From contig NC_086247.1 in assembly GCF_021018805.1 (NCBI RefSeq), positions 119,199,094 through 119,263,093 on the forward strand: a DNA stretch of 64,000 bases, given 5' to 3'. The notes under the pieces were generated by a model, which had not been told where the DNA came from, ran no database searches, and was given only the letters and a program-made list of their open reading frames with translations. Within the stretch, counting starts at the first letter, position 1. Every line of letters begins with the position of its first letter. Of this stretch, positions 1 through 12,051 are shown one piece after another. Origin of the DNA: Prinia subflava. Taxonomy: Eukaryota; Chordata; Aves; Passeriformes; Cisticolidae. Position numbers and translations under genes: made by a program.

Positions 1-3000
1 CAATCTGTAGCACTGTCTCTCCTGTATTTGTTTTATGCTTACCCACAGAGATATATTAAAAATTCTGCAGTTTTTAGATCCAGAAGTCTGAACTATCAAG
101 ACATCTATAAAAGTGTAATTAAGGCAAAATGTTTTGACTTTGGCATTGTGCCACAGAAGAATGTTCAAGGAAGAAGGCTGATGACTGAGAACAGTAAGCA
201 ATTTTTTCAAGGCCTTTTATGCCACTTCTGCTATTGTTTCTGTCTCGCATGGCTCCATCGTTTCTTTACAATAGCTGTCATTTCTGTGTTTGCCACAGAG
301 ATCAATAAAGAGATGGTAATTATAAGAGAATTGGCTGGAGGTTGTACTTTTCTGTTGGGATTTATCAGCCTTTGGTGCCAGCACCTCACTGGCTCTGACT
401 GCAATGCCAAAATAGGCTTGGTCTTGGCATGTCATGGAGACATGCTTGGTACAACCCTGACCTTTAGTGACAGTTCCACTAGCACACGTGTGCCTCCTTA
501 ACATCCCCCCACCACAGGCCCTCCTCTACAGGCTGACTTCTGCAAGCTGCTAGGTATACAAAATACCTCGTGCATCAATATTACTATTCCAAATAAACCA
601 TCATGAGACCATAATTACAAAACAACCCTAATTACCATAGCCACTGACACATCTTGAACACTCTTGAACAAGACAGATCTGCACTTCTGTCCTAAAGCCG
701 CTGTTTGTGCATCTCTGCTTTCCTGCTTTCCTTTCTGTGAATGGAAGAAAGTGTTCACATGTAAAGTCTTTTGTGCAATGGCAGTGGAGATAAGGTCTTA
801 GTGGAGGCCATGAGGAGGGATCTCACCAACTGCTGAGATACAGACATTAACTCATGGCTATATACAGAGGTGAAGGGCAGATAGTGAAGAGCTTCCCATT
901 CTTTGGCTGGCCAATGCCAATCATAACAACAGGTTTTCAGCACAGAGGTCCACCAATGGACCAACTGGGTTGTGTAAAAATGGCAAGGCAGACAACCAGC
1001 TCAGTAAAATGAATTCAAGTTCAACAGAATGTGCACTGCTAATGGAAGGAGAAAAAGCATCCTCTGATGCGATGCGTGACAGTTACTTTTACCAGGTTCA
1101 GAGAATGCAAGCTGAAAAAACCTCCAGCACCCCCCCAAGAAAGACATCCTGCTGAAAATAAAACAGACAGTTTAATGCTCATTACTGTGCCTGCACCTGT
1201 GTGTGGGCTGAGAATCCTTTTTACTAAGTTTCTTGCTTTTTAAATATATCACAAGCACACGCATAGACAAAACATGAGGCATAGACCTGTCAGAGGCAGA
1301 CTAATGTCAGCACTTCAGCCTCCTGGCTGTCAGGTCTGATTCCAAATAACCTTTTGTCTTCTTGTTCCAGCTACTAAATTACAGATCAAGTGAAAAATGT
1401 AATTATACCCCAAAAGGCCATGGATAGCATCTTGGAATACAGTGAATAGTGAACAGAACAACAATAATAAAAAGATAAACTAGTATTACCTGTGGTGCAT
1501 GGCTAATCCAAAATGCTCCATGGTCCCACATGACCTACTACAGAACTGTTTCCTGTTTGCCAATTTCTCTTTTTCAGAGATACAAGCAATTCCTCCTACA
1601 TTCCCCCACTCCCCTGGCTCTTTTTTAAGCCTTGTGAAAAATACATTTTCCCTGTTGCAATAAATACTCAGTTATACTGTTACCGAATTCTCCTGTGTTG
1701 GTTTTTTTCCTTGAGGATGATGCAGAACTTTTGTTTTTTAAAGCCATATGAAGCTGCGAATATCAAGACTTATATGCAGAAATTTATCTGCTAAATTTTT
1801 ACAGGAGGAAAAAATATAAAAAATTTATAGGAATATATTATTTTCTCAATTGGCTCTGATGTTGCATTAGATTGGAAGTGCCATCAAAAACTGAATTAAC
1901 TTATTTTTTCATTTGTTTATTGGAATAATAAATATTCAAGGACTTTCTCTGCATTCTTGCACACATCTCCAAATACACAACTATTCAAAATACTAAATTA
2001 TTCTTAGCAGCACCTGACAAGATAAAGGTAGGTGGTGTTAGACTGCAAACCTCCACAGTTGTTAAGCCAATTTACATACAGTCAGAAAGGCTGCTGATGG
2101 TAGAAATTTTTAATCTCCTCTTTCTTATTAGTGTCATGATTCTTAGCCTTATTCAAGTACTTGTACTCATGTTTTAAAAGAAAAAAGGCAATAAACTGGA
2201 AAAGTGTTAACCTTTCAGCTACTGTCCCTTTTTTTGCAGTCTTCTGCCTCAAATACAACTGCAGGAGAATCAAGCTCCTCATCTCCATTTCCTAGCACCA
2301 AAGAGGGTTCTTCTGAGCCTGAGATGATACAAATATTATTTATTACTCCACAGACAGCTCAGGCTGTGCTTGCTCAGGACGCTGGCTCAGCACAGCCCCA
2401 AGGCACTGGAGATGTGTATTACAACACATTGGTCTACATTTCTGGTCCTGGGCAGCTCTGAGGGGACAGCAATGTGCCTCAACCTGCAGCTACGCAGGCT
2501 TGCTCTCATTTCAGCCAGGACAGAATCACACCTTTGAGAGCATCCACTGCAGAGAAAGAAAACACTACAGGTACCCCAGCTACCTTTATCTTTTCTTTTT
2601 TTCTTTTTTTATATTTGCAACGCCAAATTTAGTGAGAAATAGAACAAAGGAAATTGGAGAAAGTTTTGTATTTTGTCATGAATTTCAGTGTCCATAGGTG
2701 GATGATGCAGAGCTTGTACACTGCTCGCATGTGGAGAAGGAAACAAGGCATGGAATTGAGAGCTCATCAAAAAACCACACATGGCCAAATTCTCTACAAA
2801 GTATTATGTGGAAGTTAAACGAATCCTGCATTGAATGCAGTGTCTCACAAAAAGCAAGTTATATCACATGATGACTTGACTCTGTTCAACTGGGATTCTG
2901 CCAGCCCACAAAGAAACCATAATCCAGACTCTTCTCTTAATTCCTAGTACTTTGAGGTCTATGAGAAACCAAACCAGGTGAATATTGTCCTTGAAAAGAC

Positions 3001-3556
3001 TCTCTTTAGTCCAATCTCTGTAAGCATATTTCAATTTCAGCCATTCTGGAAGTGCCTTAAGCTCTATCTACAAATTCACTTGGCTTCAATTTCAGCAATG
3101 CATTATAGACCAGATGGATTTAGGAAAGTCCACTGATTGGATTGATCAAATTAAAGGAAGTGGAACAGAGAAATAAAGGAAAAGATTTTTTCCTCTACTT
3201 CCTAAAATATATAAAGAAATAGAATTAATTTATTTGAAACAGTTTCCCAGGTGTCTGTCTATGTACTTAGGTTGCAAACCACAGTTTTATGAATGCAACC
3301 TGGCAGCACACAGGGATCCAGCCATGGACATGCAGGACAGCTGCTCACTGCCCAAGCTACCTGCTGCTCTGTTAGTACTTTCCTGAGGCCTGCAAAAATA
3401 ACAGACACAAAACCCCTTACAGAACACGGGCACCAGAACTACCCATAATGGAAACAGGCATAAATTCATCTTTGTGGTTTGTACTACAAAGACTCTCCTG
3501 ATGCCAGAGCACAGATGCTTTGGACACAGTTTTGATGTCCTGATGCAAGCTGTTAA

Positions 3557-3645
3557 AATCATAGAATCACAGAATCATAGAACGGCTTGGGTTGGAGGGG
3601 ACTTAAAGATCATCTAATTCCAACACCAGGCATGCCTGGGGCACA
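3557..3645 (-). mobile_element. CR1 retrotransposon, 3' tail
   Basis: The plus strand shows ATCATAGAATCACAGAATCATAGAA, then GGCTTGGGTTGGAGGGGACTT and AAAGATCATCTAATTCCAACA. This is the reverse complement of the CR1 3' end, including its 8-bp terminal repeat. Only about 90 bp remain, a typical severe 5' truncation. It lies in the same orientation as CHN2. Confidence 0.92.
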
Positions 3646-6600
3646 GCGTTAAGCAAGGAGAGGATCTATTCCCATAATCTTATTCCTATGGCAAAGTCTA
3701 CTTCCCACACTCCACAGCACTGGCATAATGAACACACCCCTACATATTTAGCCTCCTTTTTATATGGCCAACCTTGTTTGTATGAGCTCACACTCTACAG
3801 CTAAAACCAGTTCTGTCAACTCAGGTCTATACATGAGTTATGGCAGAGCAGACTGACAGACAATAGGATTCATCCCAGAATTTTGACTGGTGGGGCACCT
3901 ACAACTCCTTTCCAGGGAGAGCTGCAAAAACCTGTGCAATCAGCAATATGGATATCTCCTACATGAACAAAGTTTATCTTCACAGTGTCTGCAGTTAGTC
4001 CAAAGGATCTATTTGTCAACTGAGGGCAGAGATACTGAACAGTATTTTTTTGGTAGAGGCTAAGTGCTCTGCCCTGGTGATGACTGTGACCCTGGCTTTT
4101 CTCAAGGATGAACTGTGTGAAAAGGCTTTTTTCACACAACAGAAGATAGCTGCAATTATTCTTTCACCAATAGAGAAGCAACAGCATACATTAAAACTGC
4201 AGCCTGGCTGATATAAAATGTGTCACACAGACATGCAGAATAAAAACATATTTTCTGCCAGTAAGTATTTAGCCCTAACCATTGGATGCCATTACTTTAA
4301 AATCCCAGCTCTGAAATCAAAAGATGCGCTTTTCGTTCACATAAGAATAAATGTTTTCTTCATTTGGATTTTAAATGCATTATATATCCCCACATTAGCT
4401 TTTCAGATAAGTAAAACAAGTAAATCGTATGTCTTTGCATATTATTGCCTGCCACTATTTGCAAAAGTCCTCTGAGACCAGAACCTCTGTAGGCCCATCT
4501 CCATGTATACACCTATTCCTTACAGCTGTGCATTTCACAATCTGTTTTAAAACAAAACTGAGTTTGACAAGCTAAAGACTAAATCTAAGGCTGAATTAAG
4601 CAAAGGTGTTGTTGTGCCCCATTTTTTAAGAACAAGATGAATGCCTATTGTCAGAAAAAGGCATGGAGTGGTCATGTTCCCATGAAACCACTCATTGCAC
4701 AAGCACAAATGGGTGTCAGCAGTGTAAGATACCCCAGCTCAGTCCCCAGAAACTCTAAAGTAAACATGCCACCTAGTGTTTAATTGTGACAATTTCATTC
4801 ATAAATCATCTTGATTGATTCCTCACAAGCTGTTTCCTACAAGTCTAGGTTGTATAGAGTCTAGGCAGAGTTATCTGAAAACACCTTCTCCAGATTTTCC
4901 CCCTTCCTCCCTCACAAAAGCCCTGTCCCAACTTCTGTTTTGCTCCCGAGAAACTCTGGCAAGTTACACTTCCAGCCCATCCTTCTTTTTTGAGAAGTCT
5001 GAAGCTCAGACTGCCATGAGCAATGCAGAAAAAACTGACCTCAGGGGGTCATCCCCGCTGTCAAGGTCCTAAACAAACATAACAGACTTCAGAAAAGCTG
5101 CCTTGTACCATGAGCCAAATGGCACCTGGCACAGACTTCCATCATCTTCCTGCCTAAAGGTACCGGGCAGAATTACTCTGGGAAGGTGAAGCACTATTTC
5201 TAGCTCACAGCCCGCCAAAAGTGGATGAGTCACCAAAGCTATAGGTACTGTTTTGATGGATGGAACCAGCAGAAAATCAAGGAAAGATGCTTTCAAAGTA
5301 TAACATCTTCAAAATCTGTGAAGACAACTTCTCTTGAAGCCATGGCAATCTCCTCCTTCGTCACCTCCAGCTCTTGCTTAATAGTGACATACCTGGTTTA
5401 AATGCAAACAACGCTCCCCAAAGAACAGCTACAGCCCCTTTGTGGCTCAGCTCCTTTCTATGCACTTAAACCCCACCAAACTTCTCCTCTTAAAAATTCT
5501 GATTGAGATTCTCTTGATGCTTCTGCCTTGGATGCTCATTATGTTCCTAGGGTTTAAATTCCTATACTGAGTGACATCATAGCACAAACTGTCATGAGTT
5601 TTTGGTAATGTCTTGTTTGCACTTTTTCCAGATCAATAAAAATCTTAAATGAAACTCCTGTTCCTGTAGTACCTCATCAGCCACTCTCCCCCAGCTCATC
5701 AAGTTGCTGTCCATCTCTCTTCTTTGTTTGAAATTCCTCTACCTATTTTTGGTCCATGTAACCATGTTCATGAGCCAACCAAATCTGAATTAATGTCAAG
5801 AGTGCGGTTTCATGAGGGATTGTACCACTTTACTAAAAATCCAATTATTCCGCATCTGCTGCATTCTTTTCACTCAGTACTTTTGTAAATCTATCAAAAA
5901 AGCAATCAAGTCTAACTGGCAGCATTCCTTCCTCATAACCCATGCTGACGACTGTGCGCAGTCCCGCAGATCTCCAGGGCTGAGAACGCATTAAAAGGAG
6001 GAGCCCACTGTTACCATTAGTACTTGTCACTCCACGGCGTCCTCTTTTCCAAATATGAGCAGTTTTTTAACTGGTTCCTGAACTTTGTAGTCCAACCTCA
6101 GCTGAGAACAGCCAACAGCACATGCCTCACTGTGGCCGCTACCAGCTGTCCTCCTGCCCAGGCTGCTGCCTGCTCCTGCCTGGCAGAGACATCAAGCTCT
6201 ATTAACTGAGACTGAGCCCAAGTTTCTGCTGCTGACGCAGCCTAAAGGTGGCCAGGGAGACACCTGCACCTGGATTCCAGTGTCCCAGCTGCAGGATGTG
6301 GATTTTGGCTGCTAACCTATCTCTGTGGTGAGAGACCAGATGAAAAAGCCTTGGACACCGGGATTGTGGCTGCAGTTAGTGCCTCACTAGGGCAGTGGTA
6401 ATTCTGAACTGAAGGTTGAATGTCCCCTCCTCCCAGGGGAAGGAATCAAATAATCAGTCCTTAGCTACTTTACTACATTGTCTTCATCTAGCCAAGATGA
6501 ATCAGAGCCTAGATAATATATTTTCAGACACAGAAAACCAGAAATAGGACTAGAAGCTACTGTGAGATGTTTTTCTCCTGCCTGCCTGAGGTATCCTTGC

Positions 6601-9600
6601 TATCTGTGCCATTTTGCCAGATATTTTCTAATATGTTTCTGTGCCTTCTGATGAGGGAGATTTTGTCACTCCCTCAGGCACTCTAGCCCAGCATTTCATT
6701 ATCCTTTCTTTTCTTCCTTAATAGCTAACCTGCAATGCTCATCATTGTATTTCAGTCCTATCATTTCTTGTCATATTCAGCATGAAAACAGAGGACAGGT
6801 TATTTTTTTCCTTATAATTAGCCAGGGCAATATATGATGTAGACGTGCACATCACTTAAAATACTTATTTTCTAATCAAAATATACAGGGAAAATACTAC
6901 TCACAACTTAAATGGTATCTTTTTGACACTAATTCCAAGTCCTCCACTATCAGAAATTAATCCCTCTCTTATATTCAAGAAGTTGAACACTTGTCTTCCA
7001 ATACAAAAACATGGCAGTTTAAAGGTGCTTGCAAAATTTTAGTTTCTATTCCTACACAGTGTCTTAAGATTCATGCAGATAATCAAGTATAGATTTTTAC
7101 TTAAAAAATGCTTTTTCATTTTCCAATGGCTAGACAAACGAAATGTTTATGCTGAAGGCTCCATCCCAATCCCTGCAAAGTTTGTTTATATGAATTTACT
7201 GCCATCAAACTATGTAAAGAGTATATAAGCCAAGATAATATACCCTCATATAAGCTTTTATTTTTAGTACATCAAACTAAGCATCATTTTTATGTAACAA
7301 ACATTTAGCCTCAGTAGAGTTATTAATAAGATCATAAGAGGAACATACCCAAGAGAAAAGGATTAATTTATGAATTTGGTAGAGCCTACCTGCAGATACA
7401 CAGCACTGCACTTGAAGAGACAAGTGGCATTTGCCTTAGGGGTACTATAAGCACTTCTGGTGTATTGAATAATTTTTAGTACTAAACTTAAATTCTCATC
7501 TGAGACAATTTCATTCTAGTTGTGATGTTCAAATTGCTTCGTTTTGGCTGTCTTTCAAAAACACTGTATTGGAAAACACTATGGTGGTAACAAATTTGAT
7601 GTTTACCTTTGTTCCATATGCTTATCAATTCCCTGAACTTCTCCAAGACTCAGTGAAATCCTTGGGTGTCTTCTCCTTAATTCAGTAGCATTTGGATCAG
7701 ACTATACCCATTGCATCATGTCATTTGTGTAAGTCAGTATTGTCTCCAACTTACAAGCTCTCTTCAGGCATAATCATATCATTCATTCTGCTTAAGGCAA
7801 AAGTCATGAATTCTAAGCTGATGGTAATAACACAGCATAAACCAGGAACCTGGAGAGATGTTAACAGTTCAGGGAAGCAACGTAAGCAAATACTTTCCTA
7901 TTCTCTTTCTTTTTGTTACCTCTCTTTTTCTTGATTCACTCAATTTCCACTGCTGTTATAATTAATAAAAATTATTCCTTTCAAAAATCCTTGTTTAATC
8001 AGGCTAAATATTAGGTAATAGTTAGGAGTGCCACTGTAAATTACAAAGCACTATGCATTTTCCTATTCCTAAACATAGACAGCCAGAGGGAAGGAATTGA
8101 AACAGACACTTTCCACAATTTTACTTAGGTAGCTTTCTTATTTTATTTCTTATATAGTTATCTATCTTATATTTATGATGCATTAAATAAACAAAAAGCT
8201 GCAGAGACACGGCCAGACAATACAAAAGAATGCCAACACTGAAGGGCAAAACATAAAAAAAAAAAAAAAGATCAGCTGAATATATTTTTGGTATGATGCT
8301 GTTTGTCATTTGAAATACAAATTTATTAAAAGATATATGCTGCTAGACCTACTGTATTAATATAAACTCCTCCTTGCTGTGTTGTAATACAAAAGAGTGT
8401 TCTGGATGGAATCACTCCTGAATTGCTAACAGTTATTTAAAGAAGAGAGTCAGCTAGGTAGTTAAGAACTCATGTCAAGGCATGCTACAATTAAGAATGT
8501 GCATGTGGTAACCTGTGTGTAGAATACTACTCTTGCAGGACAAGCCTGAGTGACTGATGAAAGGAATTCATTACTTCCAAAGTCATTTTGATGTATTAGT
8601 TTGTTGCTTCTAGCAGCAAAAATGCCACACATCTTTTATCACTGCATGTATTACTTAACCCTGCAGACAAAGGCCACCTTTGTGTACAGGATTTATGTTG
8701 CTTTTTATCAGTGTGGTGTCTGAGCATCTTCTGGGAAAAAATCAGTACTGCAAGGGAGAAGTCCCTTGTGAATTCTGTGGCCATGCATACAGGACTGTGA
8801 CTGCAACCCCTAATAAAAGACGATGGTGGGTTGTTAACATCCATGTAGAACTGAGCATTTTAATTTTTTCTGACCAAGCATGCTGCAAAAAGAAGGGAGT
8901 TGAAGGCAATGTAAAATACCCCATATCAAATTATCAGTGCCTTTCCAGCCCAGAGTCTGCAGGATGTTTCTGCTCACTACCTTCTTAACCCCAGGATCTG
9001 CTGCTGGGGCAGCACAGTACCCTGCAGCCCTCCTAGGGAAGGAAATACTCAACATCTGGATAGACATCTCAGCAGAGAATTAAACACTATCTAGCAACCT
9101 GTAATAGGATCATTAGAGGTTTAGAGGGGCTGCAGAATGGGAAGAATAATGAATAAATGAAAGACTGAAAAGATTTTTTTATTGTTGGCTAATAGCAGTA
9201 CCTGGAGAAAATTCAATGAAGAGACAAAAGTGGAGTTGTAAGATGAGGCTAAAAAGCCTTCGGAGAGAGACGTGGTGTGAATAACAATGTAAAAGTGTCA
9301 AATACCTACAAAAATTGAACCAAACCATAGGTTGTCTTAAAATTGACTGCCTCTTGTACAATTTTGATGGAAGAAAAACAGCAGTGCCCCTAAAAATTTA
9401 GTTCCATAACCAGATTACATCCCCAGTTAACTGATGTTAGAAAATAGTCTTTCCTGGAAGTCTTTCATTTGCTTCTATGGGAAACTGTGTGTGAGCAGCA
9501 TGACTAATGAGGACAGTAATATCAACTTCTAGCAAAGTTATTCTTCTTTTTCTGTCACCTTTGCCTTAATAGGAATAGTTTTCTTATCTGTCTATTACTT

Positions 9601-11225
9601 GTGTGGGATTTTCTGCCAAGAAAATCTACAGCCTCCCAGACTTCACAATATGCTAATCATTTCAGCTCTTTAGTCCTAGCTGCAGTGTTCTGTGGGCTCT
9701 GTCATTTGCACTTCAGTGTCTAGCTATGAGTGCCACCTAAACAGAGAGGTCACCGTGTCAAACAGCAGCACAGAGTTTTCCGCACTGTCCCGCTGTTAAG
9801 CGAAGACTCCTCGAACAGCTCACTCTTGGTTTAGCTCAAACTCTGCACCGCTCTGTACAGACCACCACTGCTAAATGCCTCATGCTGCTTCTGGCATGTT
9901 CTTGCAGCCAGAGAGCAGAGCAAGCACTCCAGCCCAGGCCCAAGCAAACTCATATTTCATGTACAACCGGTATGTTTGAACTGACTGAGCCAGACCTGAC
10001 TAGGAGAGAAGTTGATAGGAGCTTTGCCAGGACCCAAGTAAGCAGAGACCTGGCACTGGAAACAGCCTTCCTTAATCTTTACTGCACTTACCAACAGTTT
10101 GTCCGCTTTCAGATAGATTAAGATCATTCTTTTTGCAAACAATTTAAGCTCAAATGCTGCCAAGGGTTTTCTTTAACTCCAGCCTGTTCTTCTCATCAGA
10201 GCAGCACAGCAAAGAAACAAGCTGTGGGGCACAGCCTTTCTCTGACACAGGACACTGTGTCACAGCATCCAGGTCTCACCCAAGGCACGGGGTGGTCGCA
10301 GTAGTGCACAGGTCACAGTAGTGGGATTGAAAGTGCAAGAGCAGGGAACCAGGATGGCTTTCCATCAGCAACTACGACTGCTTTTACCTAATCAGAGCAT
10401 TCATGAACCTACAGCTTGTATTTACTTCCAACATTTAAATTCCTCAAATATATTTTCCAAATTGCACTTGCTGAGGTAGGATTAGAAAGGAGTACTATTT
10501 TCTCCCTGTCTGTGGCACAAAGACTGCTGACTCAGTAAGGGCAGCATTTACAGGAAAACGTGATAGCAATAAATGTTTCAGAACTACATATTCTACTGAC
10601 AGATTACTGCAAATTTTTTCACTCCTATATGTGAAGATTAATTGCTTACAGCAGGTTACACTTCTCCTACATTCACTATTAACTTAAATTGCTGGTAATT
10701 AAATACTGGCTGCACCAGTACCAGGTACTTATCTTCCCTACATCCTCTACTATGTGTTCATTTGCCCCAAGTACAGCATTCCATAAGCAGAGCAAACATA
10801 AAGCAGGCAATCACAACTTGCCCAAGCTTAAATCACAACTCTAAACAGACAACAGGTGATCACTGAATTTTCTTTGCACAAAAAAACTCTCTCTATCCAA
10901 AATCTTTGTTGAACTTGGATCCAATTAAAACGACAATTGCCTACACTGCTAAGAAAGAATCTGCAGCATGCTGCTCTCCCAAAACACTTCATTCCTAAAA
11001 AGCATTGTAGTTCCTTTCAGATTAAAGATCTGTTAAACTATTCAGGCTAAAACTTAGAATTTGTGTCTACAAATCAAGCACCTCTTCAAAATCAGACAGA
11101 AATAACTTTTGGATGAAACACCAGCATTAAGTATTTTAGAGCATAAATGTTTTCTTAGGCCTGATATAAAAAACGTTGGATTAAAAAAAGCACGAACAAC
11201 AAGAGCTTAATCCAGCCCAATTATC

Positions 11226-11555
11226 ACATCCCCTTCTGGAATGGGCATGACCATGACGCTAATGACAACCTCAAAGAAATGATCATTATGGGAACAGACA
11301 AGTACCCCAGGCAGGACCAAGACGTCTCATCCGAGTGCTGGCTCCCCCTGCCAGCCTCTTGGTGCCCCCTCTGCCCATGCACCCCACGGAGGCAGCGGTG
11401 GCACTGAAGGGGTGATAATCCTGTGACTGAGGGGTCGGATAATCCCCGCTGGCAGCGTGGGAGGCGGCAGAACGAGCACACCGAGGAGATGAACGCCTTC
11501 AGCTGCACTTTCACACTCCGGAATTCGCTTCAGTATGAAACAAAATCTCGCCTGT
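11226..11555. promoter_or_regulatory. Isolated CpG-rich block in the intron after the SH2 exons
   Basis: There are fifteen CpG dinucleotides between about 11257 and 11551, while flanking kilobases have very few. The block is moderately GC-rich (for example GGGAGGCGGCAGAACGAGCAC). It lies in the intron where the alternative promoter of the SH2-less beta1 isoform is expected from mammals, on the transcript's way to the C1 exons. The expected beta1 first-exon peptide was not recognised in it, so the promoter reading is inference. No TATA box or known family of repeat was seen. Confidence 0.35.
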
Positions 11556-12021
11556 GAAGAGCCTGATTTCTTAGATGAGGATTGGTGCTTAACCTCAGAG
11601 CACTGAATTCTCATCCTCCTCTTGAGAAATAATGGAAGTCTCTGTCCTGCATGTATGGCTTCCCCCCCGTCATTTCTGGATCATTCAAAACACTCCAGGC
11701 AGCACTCTCAAATAAATCAGCTCAATAATCTGATTTTTTTAACATATTACACCTGTTCAGCTGGCCAGAGGAAAAAAACCATGACTGATTTTTCACACAT
11801 TCAGCAAAAGAATTTACTTCGCAGAAAAACGTCATACTGAATATTCATTAACTTATTTCCACGGGTCTGAAATTTATTGGAGTTACTGAAGTGGGTGAAG
11901 GTCGTGATTTGGGGGGCAAACAATGGCCTTTGTCTAAAATGCTGTACAAGACATCTCAGCCTCAAGCAAAACATCTGATAGAACTGTCACTGAACTACCA
12001 CTTCCCCATAATATTCTTCTA

Positions 12022-12051
12022 TTTTAGTACTGACATTTTTTAGTACTGACA
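12022..12051. repeat. 14-bp direct repeat
   Basis: TTTTAGTACTGACA occurs at 12022-12035 and again at 12038-12051, a 16-bp step. It looks like a recent local duplication. Confidence 0.75.
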
